Shown piece after piece: positions 1-8,528 of a stretch of 64,000 bases of DNA. The position numbers and the translations under genes were made by a program. Numbering within the stretch: the stretch's first letter is position 1; every line of letters begins with the position of its first letter. The notes beneath the pieces were generated by a model that saw nothing but the letters and a program-made list of their open reading frames with translations, did no database searches and was not told the DNA's origin. The stretch comes from JAFGOG01 sp034429215 (lineage in GTDB: Bacteria; Chloroflexota; Anaerolineae; JAAYZQ01): positions 17,206 through 81,205 of the forward strand of contig DAOUGI010000125.1 in NCBI GenBank assembly GCA_034429215.1, given 5' to 3'.

Positions 1-11
1 ATCACCCTCCC

Positions 12-48
12 AAAATTAAAGGGGGGCAAAGTGGTGACTCTGCCCCCC
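12..48 (-). terminator. Intrinsic terminator after rpmE
   Basis: Read on the minus strand, an 8-bp stem GGGGGGCA/TGCCCCCC (41-48 with 21-28) is followed by TTTAATTTT. It lies 20 bases past the rpmE stop and would end the rplU-rpmA-rpmE transcript. Confidence 0.85.
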
Positions 49-67
49 TGATCGGCCTTTTGGCTGT

Positions 68-292
68 CTAGCCTTCCTCTTTGATTTCGGCCCGCTTTTC
101 CAGCCGGCGCATGAAGCGGTCGACCTGGCCGGCGGTGTCGACGATGCGCTGCTCGCCGGTAAAGAAAGGATGGCAGGCCGAGCAGACGTCGGTGTGGATC
201 ACCTTCTTCGTCGCCCCGGTCGTCCAGGTATTGCCGCAGGCGCAAATGACCGCGGCGTCCAGAAAATACTGAGGATGGATCTTTTCTTTCAT
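68..292 (-). CDS. rpmE: 50S ribosomal protein L31
   Basis: The 74-residue product is a large-subunit ribosomal protein of the zinc-binding L31 type. Two Cys pairs, CAC near residues 18-20 and CSAC near 37-40, form the expected zinc site, and the N-terminus MKEKIHPQY is typical of the family. It is the last gene of a minus-strand cluster rplU-rpmA-rpmE, starting 3 bases after the rpmA stop. Having rpmE directly behind rpmA is less usual than rplU-rpmA alone. Identity is near certain. Confidence 0.97.
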   Translation of the reverse strand: MKEKIHPQYFLDAAVICACGNTWTTGATKKVIHTDVCSACHPFFTGEQRIVDTAGQVDRFMRRLEKRAEIKEEG

Positions 293-295
293 CGT

Positions 296-577
296 TTACC
301 CCTCACTCGTCGCTGCCACGACCGGCTCCGAGTAGACGCTTATCTGCCGGCGCTTGTCGCGGATTATCTCAAACTTGACGTACCCATCGACGGTAGCAAA
401 GAGGGTATAGTCGCGGCCCACGCCCACGTTGATACCCGGCTTGAACTGGGTGCCCCGCTGCCGGACGAGGATGCTGCCGGACGTCACCTTTTCGCCGTCG
501 AATCGCTTCACACCCAACCGCTTGGATTGGCTATCGCGGCCGTTGTGCGAGCTACCTCCACCTTTTTTGTGCGCCAT
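296..577 (-). CDS. rpmA: 50S ribosomal protein L27
   Basis: The 93-residue product is L27, which reaches towards the peptidyl transferase centre and assists subunit assembly. It begins MAHKKGGGSSHNGRDS, the mature-type N-terminus with no cleavable leader as found in some Firmicutes. The conserved core SKRLGVKRFDGE and the region VGRDYTLFA follow. It lies between rplU (27 bases upstream) and rpmE in one transcription unit. Confidence 0.97.
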   Translation of the reverse strand: MAHKKGGGSSHNGRDSQSKRLGVKRFDGEKVTSGSILVRQRGTQFKPGINVGVGRDYTLFATVDGYVKFEIIRDKRRQISVYSEPVVAATSEG

Positions 578-604
578 CTCTCACTATCCTTCCTAACCTG
601 TATC

Positions 605-916
605 CTACGCAACGATCTCGTCGATCTTGAGCCTGGTATGATGCTGGCGGTGCCCTAGACGGCGCCGGTAGCGGTTCTTGTTGTGGTACTTGAAGATGAT
701 GACCTTGAGGCCCAGAGCCTGGCGAGTCACCGTCGCCCGGACCTTGGCACCTTCTACCACGGGCTGCCCAACGCGAACCTTGGCGCCGTCGGCCACCATG
801 AGCACCTGGCTCAGCTCGACCTGCTCGCCAACCTCTTGGGGCAGCTTTTCGACTTCGATGGAATCGCCCGGGCTGACCCGGTACTGCTTATTACCTGTCT
901 GGACAATGGCATACAT
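605..916 (-). CDS. rplU: 50S ribosomal protein L21
   Basis: The 103-residue product matches bacterial L21: start MYAIVQTGNKQYRV, and the C-terminal motif HNKNRYRRRLGHRQ with HTRLKI that contacts 23S rRNA. It is the first gene of the rplU-rpmA-rpmE cluster. A GGAGG ribosome-binding site lies about 10 bases before the ATG, and a good promoter lies roughly 85 bases upstream. The leader of about 75 bases could fold and hold autoregulation, but no specific motif was recognised. Confidence 0.97.
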   Translation of the reverse strand: MYAIVQTGNKQYRVSPGDSIEVEKLPQEVGEQVELSQVLMVADGAKVRVGQPVVEGAKVRATVTRQALGLKVIIFKYHNKNRYRRRLGHRQHHTRLKIDEIVA

Positions 917-998
917 GGGACCTTGCCTCCAACATTTGACATCAACAGGCGGTGGAACCCAGGCCAGCCAGATTCCGCCGCCCCCTCAGCGGCCTGAG

Positions 999-1026
999 AT
1001 TATACCACGATTCAGCTAGTTGTCAA
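999..1026 (-). promoter_or_regulatory. Promoter of rplU operon
   Basis: On the minus strand TTGACA (1021-1026) and TATAAT (999-1004) are separated by 16 bases, with an extended TGG before the -10. The -35 lies inside the last codons of the upstream DUF2344 gene, so the ribosomal operon probably has its own start inside a longer unit. Confidence 0.75.
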
Positions 1027-1714
1027 ACTGAAAGTGGAGCATGATCCGTTCGGCGGTGTGGGGCAGCAGCGACAGGCCCAACGCGTCCAGGACCTCGTCG
1101 GGGCGGCCGGCGCCCTGCTGGCTGGCCAGCAGCCGCATGGTCAGGATCCGCTCATCACTTGACTCACCGCCTAGAGTGACCGAGACGCTGTGGATGAGGG
1201 GCCGGAGATCGTAGGCCTGCTGCTCTCCTTTGTGCAGCCGGCGGCGGGGCAGGGTGGGCGCGCCCAAGAGCGCCTCGACCCGGGCCTGGATCGCCGCGAG
1301 CGGCTCGGACGTGCGCACCACGGCCTGATAGTCGGCAGCGCACACCAGCGATTGGAGCGCGGGCACCTTTAGATCCACCTCGACTGCGTCCAGGATCTCC
1401 AGGCCGGGCGGCGAAACGGCCTGCAGCCGGGCCAAGGCCTCCTCAGGCGCCAACGGCTGCACCAGCCACACGTCCAACAGCTCTGCCCGGCCGGTGACCC
1501 CCACCGGCAGCCCGGCCGCGATCTGAAAGCGGGGGCGAGGATTGAACCCCTGCGAGTAGAGGAGCGGCAGCCCGGCGCGGCGAAAGATCCGCTCCCACGC
1601 CCGCGTCAGGTCCAGGTGCGAAATATACTTGAGCGCCGCCCTCTTGGCGAACTTGAATCGGAGCCGCTGCCTGAGCGCCTGGTCGCCGGTCACTGGGGTT
1701 GTATCATCTGTCAT
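1016..1714 (-). CDS. Radical SAM-linked protein, DUF2344 (TIGR03936)
   Basis: The 232-residue protein has the family hallmarks of TIGR03936/DUF2344: an N-terminal RFKFAKRAALKYISHLDL segment and YSQGFNPRPR shortly after. Members are nearly always encoded beside, or fused to, a TIGR03960 B12-binding radical SAM protein, as here, where that gene ends 11 bases upstream. The biochemical role is not established. Placement directly before rplU is a recurrent neighbourhood in bacteria and suggests an RNA- or ribosome-related job (inference). Confidence 0.85.
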   Translation of the reverse strand: MTDDTTPVTGDQALRQRLRFKFAKRAALKYISHLDLTRAWERIFRRAGLPLLYSQGFNPRPRFQIAAGLPVGVTGRAELLDVWLVQPLAPEEALARLQAVSPPGLEILDAVEVDLKVPALQSLVCAADYQAVVRTSEPLAAIQARVEALLGAPTLPRRRLHKGEQQAYDLRPLIHSVSVTLGGESSDERILTMRLLASQQGAGRPDEVLDALGLSLLPHTAERIMLHFQFDN

Positions 1715-1725
1715 CGTTCATAGCC

Positions 1726-3576
1726 CTACGGGCAAGCCCACGCCCCGCTTGCCACCGAGGTCCGCTCCTGGCGGAAGGCGCTCAAAATCCCGCACGCGCC
1801 GCACTGCTCGCGGCAGTCCGGATGGGTCTCTAGCCGCAGCGCCGCCTGGTAGTCATCGGCCAGGTACTCTTTGGTCACGCCGACATCCACGATATCCCAG
1901 GGCAGAACCTCATCCAGTGAACGGGGCCGCCGGGCGTAGGAGTCGGGATCCAAGCCGGTCTCGACAAAAGCCTGGCGCCATGCCTCGGCCTTGAACTGGT
2001 CGCTCCAGCCGTCAAAATGGGCGCCCAGTTGCCAGGCGCGGTGGATCACCGCTCCCAGCCGCCGGTCGCCCCGGCACAGCGCGGCTTCCAGTAATGTCTC
2101 ACGCGGGTCGTTCCAGTTCAGCTTTAGCCCCGGCCCGCGCAGGTTTTCCTGCAATACCGCCTGCTGGGCTCGAATATCGGCCTCGGCGGCCAGCGGCAGC
2201 CACTGGAAGGGGGTGTGCGGCTGGGGCACCAGCGTCGACACTCCGACGTTCACCTGGGCCTTGCGGCCAATGGCCCGCGCGCCGGCCGCCCGCACCCGCC
2301 GCGCCAGGCCGGCGATGGCGGCCACATCCTCCAGGGTCTGGGTGGGATGGCCGATCATGAAATACAGCTTGATCGTCTTCCACCCCCGGCTGTAGACCTC
2401 CTCGGCCACGGCCAGGAGATCGGCGTCGGCGATCGGCTTGTTGATGACGCTGCGCAGCCGCTCGCTGGCCGCCTCTGGGGCGAAGGTAAAGTTCGAGCGC
2501 CGGCCGGTGGCCTGCAACTGCTCCATCAGCCCTACCGACACCGATTCGATGCGCAGGCTGGGCAGCCCGATCGACAGGCGCTGATTGCCATAGCGGACAG
2601 CCAGCTCGCGGACCAGGGGCTCGATCTGGGTATAGTCGCTGGAGCTTAGCGACAGAAGCGCCACCTCCTCAAAGCCAGAGCTGGCCACCATCGCTTCTAT
2701 GGCGGCAAGGATCTCGCCGGCCGCACGCTCGCGCACAGGCCGGTAGACCATCCCCGCCTGGCAGAAGCGGCAACCCCGCCCGCAGCCGCGCTGGATCTCG
2801 ATCGCCGCCCGGTTGTGGACGGTGTCGATGTAGGGCACCAGCGGCCTGGTCACCGGCGGCGGCAAGGCGGCGACGATCCGCTTGCGCACCGGCAGGCGCG
2901 CTTCAGGCACAGTGGGCCTCACCTCGGCCACAGTGCCGTCAGGATGATAGGTTACCTCATAAAAACGGGGGACATAGATTCCCGGGATCTCGGCCAGGCG
3001 CCGCAACAACGCTTCACGGGACCAGCCGCGACGCTTGCCCTCACGGAGCGCGCAGGTCAGCTCGACGACCAGATCCTCGCCCTCGCCCACGGCCCAGGCG
3101 TCGATAAAGTCGGCCAGCGGCTCGGGGTTGTAGGCGGCGCTCCCGCCGGCAATGACCAGCGGATGGCGCTCGTCGCGCTCGGCGGCCAGGAGCGGCAGCC
3201 CGGCGAGGTCGAGCATGGTCAGGACGTTGGTGTACAACTGCTGGTAGGGCAGACTAAAGCCGATGGCGTCGAATTGGGCCAGCGGCCGGCGGCTTTCCAG
3301 GCTAAACAGGGGCAGCCCGGCTGCGCGCATGGCCCGCTCCATGTCCACCCACGGCGCATAGACCCGCTCGGCCAACACGCCGGACTGGGCATTGAGGATG
3401 TCGTACAGGATCGCCAGCCCCAGGTTCGACATGCCGATCTCGTAGGTCTCGGGAAAGGCCAGGGCCCACCGCACGTCGCAGGCGTCCCAGTCCTTCACTA
3501 TGCTGTTCCACTCGCCGCCCGTGTAACGCCCTGGCTTGGTCACGGTCGGCAGGATGCGGTCCAGGAGATCATCCAT
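1726..3576 (-). CDS. B12-binding domain/radical SAM protein, TIGR03960 family
   Basis: The 616-residue protein has an N-terminal region resembling a cobalamin-binding Rossmann fold (about residues 30-200) and a radical SAM core whose cluster ligands are Cys265, Cys269 and Cys272 in CGRGCRFCQ. A glycine-rich SAM motif and a Cys-rich C-terminus (CREQCGACG) follow; the latter could hold a second cluster. Length fits the family. It is cotranscribed with the DUF2344 partner. The substrate is unknown; modification of RNA or protein is a guess from the rplU context. Confidence 0.85.
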   Translation of the reverse strand: MDDLLDRILPTVTKPGRYTGGEWNSIVKDWDACDVRWALAFPETYEIGMSNLGLAILYDILNAQSGVLAERVYAPWVDMERAMRAAGLPLFSLESRRPLAQFDAIGFSLPYQQLYTNVLTMLDLAGLPLLAAERDERHPLVIAGGSAAYNPEPLADFIDAWAVGEGEDLVVELTCALREGKRRGWSREALLRRLAEIPGIYVPRFYEVTYHPDGTVAEVRPTVPEARLPVRKRIVAALPPPVTRPLVPYIDTVHNRAAIEIQRGCGRGCRFCQAGMVYRPVRERAAGEILAAIEAMVASSGFEEVALLSLSSSDYTQIEPLVRELAVRYGNQRLSIGLPSLRIESVSVGLMEQLQATGRRSNFTFAPEAASERLRSVINKPIADADLLAVAEEVYSRGWKTIKLYFMIGHPTQTLEDVAAIAGLARRVRAAGARAIGRKAQVNVGVSTLVPQPHTPFQWLPLAAEADIRAQQAVLQENLRGPGLKLNWNDPRETLLEAALCRGDRRLGAVIHRAWQLGAHFDGWSDQFKAEAWRQAFVETGLDPDSYARRPRSLDEVLPWDIVDVGVTKEYLADDYQAALRLETHPDCREQCGACGILSAFRQERTSVASGAWACP

Positions 3577-3608
3577 ACTCGAGCTATCCGTTTAGTATGA
3601 CTTACGGA

Positions 3609-3614
3609 ATTATA
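3609..3614 (-). promoter_or_regulatory. -10 element for the radical SAM gene
   Basis: Minus-strand GTGGTATAAT gives an extended -10 about 33 bases before the start codon at 3576. The -35 (TTCAGC at a 17-base spacing) is weak. Confidence 0.5.
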
Positions 3615-3667
3615 CCACGAGTCACCCGGTGGCTGAAACAGAAGAGCCGGCGATCCCGTTTGAGGAT

Positions 3668-5992
3668 TTATTGGCGAGGAAGGGGGATGGTGCCCCGGAC
3701 CGCCGTGCCGCCGGTTGCGCGCGGCTCAAAGGCCAACGTCCCTCCCAGCAGCGACACCCGGTCGGCCATGGACTGCAGGCCATAATGCCCGCCAGCCACC
3801 AGATCTGCCAAAGAAAAGGGGGGCAGCCCACAGCCGTCGTCGGCGATCTCGAACAACAGGCGATCCCCCTCCCGGCGCAGCCGCATCTCGATGCGCGACG
3901 GATCGGCATGGCCGACCGCATTGTCCACCGCCTGTTGAAAAACGCGGTACAGCTCGGTCTGGGCGGCACGGTCCAGGCAGCCCTCCAACCCCTCCCCGGC
4001 CTCCAAGACGACCGCCACGCCGCGGCGGGCCTGTACCTGTTGAGCCAAGCCGCCCAAGGCCGTGACCAGGCCCCGGGCGGCGACGATCTCTGGCGTCAGG
4101 TTGCTGCGGATAGCGGTCAGCTCCTCGGCCGTCTCTTGCAGCGCCGCCCGGCCGGCGCCGACCAGCTCCGCGGCGCGGGAGCCGGGCGTCACCTGGCGTT
4201 CCAGGCTGGCCAGGGTGAATTTGAGCCCGGTCAGCCGCGATTGGACGGCATCGTGCAGGTCGGCGCCGATCCGCTTCCGCTCGGCTTCCTGGGCTTGGGT
4301 GATGCGGCGGGGCACCCGGCGCAGATCCTCCACCTGCTCCAGCATAGCCAGCGTCAGCGCCGTCTGCTGAGCGACGATCTGGAGCATCTCCTTCTCCTGC
4401 GCGTGCGGAACTTCGCCCATCTCCTTCTCGCCCAACAGCAGGCAGCCGATGGTCCGTTCCTGCCAGACGATCGGCAGCCGCTCGGCGGCGGGCCGGTCCT
4501 CCAACGCCTCCAGGCCGGCGCCCTGCGCCGGATCGAGGCCGGCCGGCAGAACGCCGGCCTGGGCAACAGACTGCACACCGTCCGCCTGTACCGCCCACAA
4601 GGCTACATAAGTCCGGTGGAGCTTTTGCTGAAGGGTGCGGACAATGGCTACAGGCAGTTGATCCAGGCGGCCCGCCGTGGCCGCGCCGGCCGACCGGTAC
4701 AGATCGTTCAGCACGGAATAGAGATAGGTCTCGGGGAAGAGGAAGCGGGCCAACGGGCGGCGCAGCGGCGTATCAAACCGCCAGAAGAGGCTGGTAAGCA
4801 CCGCGCCAGCCAGCACATAGAGCGGGTTGATACGCCAGCCCACAATCAGATTGAGAAACATGATCAGGGCGTAGGCCAGCAGGAGGGTCAGCGCGCCCAC
4901 CGCCAATGACACCGCCCACGTCTGCGGCAAGGCGAACAGCTCGTAACGCATGATGGCATACGCCACTGCCAGGGCAAAGAACAAGGCCATGTAGTAGCTG
5001 AGGGTCGGATCCCACGTGGTCGGCATGCCTCGGATCAGCAAGGGGATCAGCGGCGCCAGGATCCCCAAGCCCACCCCGTAAGCCAGGATCTTGATCTGCT
5101 GGCGCACTCGGGTCGACTGCTGCGTGCGATACAGGTACACGTAGCGGATCAGGCTAAACAGCAGAGCCACGACCATGTAAACGGCGATGGCCTGAAACGC
5201 CCAACTGCCTATCTTCCGCTCGGCAGCACCAGCGTACCCGCCATGGGTCATCTCGTAGACGTAGGAGTAGCTCATGGCCATGACTATCGGGGTCGCAGCC
5301 ACGTACCACAGGTAGCGGTAGCGAAACAGCCGCGATCTCCTGTCTTCGACGGGAAAGATCGTGACCAGGTGACCGGCGAGTGCCCCCAGGAGAGGATAGA
5401 CCACGCCATAAGGGAGCAAACTGGCGATAGGCACTACTGCCAGACTAAAGACCTCGGTGGTGAATACGCCCAGCGCCAACAGGGAAAACCCCACCGTCGT
5501 CAGGCCAAACACCCGATTGGCGCTTGCCTGGGGCTTGGCCTGGTAGACGGCAAAGCCCAGCAGCCACAGCGCCAGGCCGGGGATAAAGTAGGGCAGTTTG
5601 GCCTCGCCGAACTCCTGCCAGCCGAACCGGATGAGAGGCAGATCCGCCTCCCACTGCCGGCCGTCTCGCTCCAGGCCCATCGTCACCGACCCAGCGCCCG
5701 ACTCGGCTGCGTCTTGGTAGATCTGCCAAAAGTCCTTGGGCGGGCGTCCGTCGATCGCCAGGATGACGTCGCCTTTGTGCACCCCACGCTGGCTCTCCAG
5801 GCCGGGCCACCTGTCCGGCGTTATGTTGCCCACCACGTATTGAGCCATGTAGCGCTCGTAGCCGACCAGGATGCCAGGGAACGGCTGCCCGATCTTGAGG
5901 GCAAACAGCCAGAATGCCCACAAGCCATAGACCAGCACGGCGACCATCAGGCCGGTCACAAGGCCGTGCACTAGTCGTGCTCTGGCCGTCAA
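3668..5992 (-). CDS. Membrane sensor histidine kinase with PDZ-like domain, NarL/ComP type
   Basis: The 774-residue protein has an N-terminal membrane helix (about 10-35), an extracytoplasmic PDZ-like segment containing KGDVILAIDGRPP (about 60-130), about seven further hydrophobic helices (about 135-400), a GAF-like region (about 430-540), a HisKA_3 dimerisation domain with phosphoacceptor His580 in GADLHDAVQ, and a C-terminal HATPase domain with the N-box QAVDNAVGHA and G-box DDGCGLPP. This order resembles Bacillus ComP, where an outside PDZ-like domain and many membrane helices sense a ligand. It starts with TTG overlapping the regulator's stop (TTGA), so the two are translationally coupled. 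Confidence 0.9.
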   Translation of the reverse strand: MTARARLVHGLVTGLMVAVLVYGLWAFWLFALKIGQPFPGILVGYERYMAQYVVGNITPDRWPGLESQRGVHKGDVILAIDGRPPKDFWQIYQDAAESGAGSVTMGLERDGRQWEADLPLIRFGWQEFGEAKLPYFIPGLALWLLGFAVYQAKPQASANRVFGLTTVGFSLLALGVFTTEVFSLAVVPIASLLPYGVVYPLLGALAGHLVTIFPVEDRRSRLFRYRYLWYVAATPIVMAMSYSYVYEMTHGGYAGAAERKIGSWAFQAIAVYMVVALLFSLIRYVYLYRTQQSTRVRQQIKILAYGVGLGILAPLIPLLIRGMPTTWDPTLSYYMALFFALAVAYAIMRYELFALPQTWAVSLAVGALTLLLAYALIMFLNLIVGWRINPLYVLAGAVLTSLFWRFDTPLRRPLARFLFPETYLYSVLNDLYRSAGAATAGRLDQLPVAIVRTLQQKLHRTYVALWAVQADGVQSVAQAGVLPAGLDPAQGAGLEALEDRPAAERLPIVWQERTIGCLLLGEKEMGEVPHAQEKEMLQIVAQQTALTLAMLEQVEDLRRVPRRITQAQEAERKRIGADLHDAVQSRLTGLKFTLASLERQVTPGSRAAELVGAGRAALQETAEELTAIRSNLTPEIVAARGLVTALGGLAQQVQARRGVAVVLEAGEGLEGCLDRAAQTELYRVFQQAVDNAVGHADPSRIEMRLRREGDRLLFEIADDGCGLPPFSLADLVAGGHYGLQSMADRVSLLGGTLAFEPRATGGTAVRGTIPLPRQ

Positions 5993-6804
5993 CGCTGCCG
6001 CCTCAAGCGCTCGACGACGCCCTGCACCGGAAGGCCGGCCTGCCGCGCCTCGTCGTACAACAGATAGGCCTTGGCCGCCAACACCTGCTGGTTGAGGGGC
6101 GACAGGCCCGCACCGGCCGTCGCGTCGGCGCTCAGCCCCAGCTTGTCATAGACGCGCGACAGGTAGGTGCGCACCGCCCCCTCACTGATGCACAGCGCGG
6201 CGGCGATCCCGGCCGGCGTCTGAGACTGGGCCAGCCAGGCCAGCACCTCTCGCTCGCGGTCGGTCAGGCCATCCGGCGACGGGGCCTCGATCCTGTCCAG
6301 CGCCGTCGCTATCCGGTTCCTCTCCGGCAGCGACAGTTGACGCAGCCGCCCTGCCAGCCAGTCGTCGCCTGCTGCCGGGCGCCGCGCCTGCACGCCCGGG
6401 CCAAGCTCAAAGACATCGGCGCAGGCGCGGTGCAGCGCCTCGACCAGCGCCTCCGGCTCGGTGGCCGGCTTGGCGCAGTAGACGATCCCCTTGAGCCCTC
6501 GGGCGGCCATCTCCAGCACTTCGGCGCCATACTCGGAAAATTCAGAATAGAGGACCAGGCCCAGGTCAGGCCAGCGCTCCTTCAGCTCGCGGGCCAGCCG
6601 CAGACCGACCTGGGGGGTTGGCGGTTGGCCGGCGCCATCCGGGATCTGGAGGTCTACCACGGCGGCGGCGAACGGCTGCCGGCCAGCCGCCTCCAGCGCC
6701 TCGGCCCGGCTGCCGCAGGCGATGACGTCCATCCCCTCTTCGGTCAGGAAATTGTGGATGGCCCGCCGGGTAAAGGTCGTATCTTCGACGATCAGGACCT
6801 GCAT
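5989..6804 (-). CDS. LuxR/NarL-family response regulator
   Basis: The 271-residue regulator has a receiver domain with acidic pocket VED near residue 8, phosphoacceptor Asp51 in VVDLQIP and the conserved Lys in CAKP. A linker of about 60 residues leads to a LuxR-type helix-turn-helix (LTDREREVLAWLAQ through VYDKLGLS). It lies upstream of the histidine kinase and overlaps it by 4 bases, so it is the cognate partner. The linker and the residues after the HTH make it longer than the usual 210-220. No target site is evident in the window. Confidence 0.92.
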   Translation of the reverse strand: MQVLIVEDTTFTRRAIHNFLTEEGMDVIACGSRAEALEAAGRQPFAAAVVDLQIPDGAGQPPTPQVGLRLARELKERWPDLGLVLYSEFSEYGAEVLEMAARGLKGIVYCAKPATEPEALVEALHRACADVFELGPGVQARRPAAGDDWLAGRLRQLSLPERNRIATALDRIEAPSPDGLTDREREVLAWLAQSQTPAGIAAALCISEGAVRTYLSRVYDKLGLSADATAGAGLSPLNQQVLAAKAYLLYDEARQAGLPVQGVVERLRRQR

Positions 6805-6836
6805 GGTCGCGCTCCGTGCTGTGTGTTCTGTCCCCC

Positions 6837-6842
6837 ATTATA
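6837..6842 (-). promoter_or_regulatory. Extended -10 promoter of the two-component operon
   Basis: Minus-strand TGGTATAAT lies 33 bases before the regulator start. No good -35 is present at 17 bases, which fits an extended -10 promoter. Confidence 0.5.
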
Positions 6843-7010
6843 CCACAATCCGCCCGATCTCGGCGATTCGTTTGTGGCCAAGTGGCTGTAACTCTTGCAG
6901 CGGAGACCTGTAACATTTGCACAGCCGATTGCTGACAATCGCCTATAGCCAAACCCGAGCGATCCTATTATACTTGACTTGAATCCAACGATAAAGACTG
7001 GGCGTCGAGG

Positions 7011-7208
7011 ATGGACGACGGAAGTTTGATACTGGCCCTGTTGTGGCTGGGGTGCGGGCTGGTTGGGCTGATCCGCATCTTGAGTAAAGGCTATTTCACC
7101 TGCGGCTGCCTCCTCTGGCTGCTGTTCGGCTGGTCGGTGGTGACGGTCACCATCGCCTTTGGCCCTATCACGCTGTTGGTATCCTTCCTGCTGCCAGAAA
7201 ACAAGTGA
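7011..7208 (+). CDS. Small membrane protein, 65 residues
   Basis: The product has two hydrophobic segments (about residues 6-24 and 32-58) separated by a short polar turn with GYFTCGC. No family was recognised. A GAGG lies immediately before the ATG, so translation initiation looks weak. It lies 24 bases upstream of the exported-protein gene in the same direction and may be cotranscribed. It could be a spurious frame, but the hydrophobic pattern and spacing support a real small gene. Confidence 0.5.
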   Translation: MDDGSLILALLWLGCGLVGLIRILSKGYFTCGCLLWLLFGWSVVTVTIAFGPITLLVSFLLPENK

Positions 7209-7232
7209 AATCCCGACTTGAAGGAGTAGACA

Positions 7233-8441
7233 ATGAAGGCTAAATCATGGATGCCTGGAACCGTACTGCTCGTCGTTGCGGTGCTATTTCTCATCGCCCA
7301 GGGGGTGGGTGCCAAAACCGGCGCCGGGGCAACTCAGCCGTTAGCCCCATCCCAGACACTCATCAGCTATCAGGGCACGCTCACCGACCAGGACGGCACC
7401 CCCGTCAATGGGCCGGTGCCGATGAAGTTTGCACTGTATGGCAGCCCATCGGGCACTGACCTGACATGGGGGCCCGAACCTCAAACGGTTCAAGTCAGCA
7501 ATGGGCTGTTCCATGTGGTGCTGGGCAGTACCTCACCGATCGACCCGGCCGCTCTACCCGACGATTTGTACCTATGGATCGAGGTCAACGGGGAGGTATT
7601 GACACCACGCGAGCTACTGACGAGTGTGATCGATTCCGTGCGCGCCATCGGTATCGCGGGTGACCTGGACATGCGTGGACAGGACGTCCGCAATGTCGCG
7701 TGGCTGGGAAGCAGCGGTGGAGTAGAACTCGGGCTACAGGCCAATGGCGGAGGACGACTGGTCCTTGCCAATAACCCTGGCGACAACAAGATCTACCTGG
7801 AGGCATTCTCAGCAGATGGATCAGCCTCGGCCAACGAGCTGCTCTTCACAGGTAGGCTCTCAAGCAATGCACCAGTCATTTCTCTCTGGGCAGACAAAAC
7901 CAACATCCGGGGCGATCTGGATATGAACGGGCACGGGATAAATAATGCTACTTTGCTGAACAGCCCACTCGGTTCCGACTTGAGCATCGATGCCGGTGCC
8001 GGAGACATACGAACACTGTACTTAATGGACGAAGTCAGCATCCACGGCAACGTTAACATGAATGGCCATTCCGTCACCAACTGCGGTGCCCTGACCGAAG
8101 CCAATCTCCAAACCGAGAAGGAACGTGCCGCTGAGCGCATCGATCGCTTTGAAGAAGGCGATGTCCTGTGCTGGGTTGGCGAGCAACTGGAAAAATGCAC
8201 CACGGCCAACGATCGGTTGGTTCAAGCCGTCGCCGATGCCAACGGAAAACCGATTATCATCGGCGCAGAGGTGGTCAAGGTGCTGGGGCCTGTGCGCTAT
8301 GGCGACCTCCTTGTCGCCTCAGATGTGCCAGGCTATGCCACGGTGAACAACAATCCCAGTGCAGGAACGGTTATTGCCCAAGCGCTGCAGGATTTCGACG
8401 GCGAGCGGGGGATCATCAAGGCGATGATAAGAAAGTTCTGA
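7233..8441 (+). CDS. Exported tail-fibre-like protein, paralogue 1
   Basis: The 402-residue protein begins with a signal peptide (hydrophobic residues 10-25, AQGVGA-like cleavage region). Next comes a YQGTLTDQDGTPVNGP domain followed by FALY and LFHVVLGS motifs, a module seen at the N-terminus of many secreted bacterial proteins. The middle has DMRG/DMNGH repeats that suggest beta-structured fibre turns. The C-terminal 100 residues (ADANGKPIIIGAEV, GDLLVASDVPGYA, AMIRKF) match the end of the paralogue at 10659. AAGGAG precedes the ATG. The function is unknown; surface structure or assembly is inferred. Confidence 0.75.
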   Translation: MKAKSWMPGTVLLVVAVLFLIAQGVGAKTGAGATQPLAPSQTLISYQGTLTDQDGTPVNGPVPMKFALYGSPSGTDLTWGPEPQTVQVSNGLFHVVLGSTSPIDPAALPDDLYLWIEVNGEVLTPRELLTSVIDSVRAIGIAGDLDMRGQDVRNVAWLGSSGGVELGLQANGGGRLVLANNPGDNKIYLEAFSADGSASANELLFTGRLSSNAPVISLWADKTNIRGDLDMNGHGINNATLLNSPLGSDLSIDAGAGDIRTLYLMDEVSIHGNVNMNGHSVTNCGALTEANLQTEKERAAERIDRFEEGDVLCWVGEQLEKCTTANDRLVQAVADANGKPIIIGAEVVKVLGPVRYGDLLVASDVPGYATVNNNPSAGTVIAQALQDFDGERGIIKAMIRKF

Positions 8442-8528
8442 ACCTTGGATACACGAGAATAGCCGATCACTATGCCGTTTCCGATCGACAGCATCGCCGA
8501 CCTCATTTCCCGACAAAGGAGGGAATTC

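Noticed and set aside
3629..4909. Plus-strand frame opposite the histidine kinase
   Set aside because: Gln/Gly/Arg-rich antisense shadow over conserved HisKA_3 and HATPase domains.
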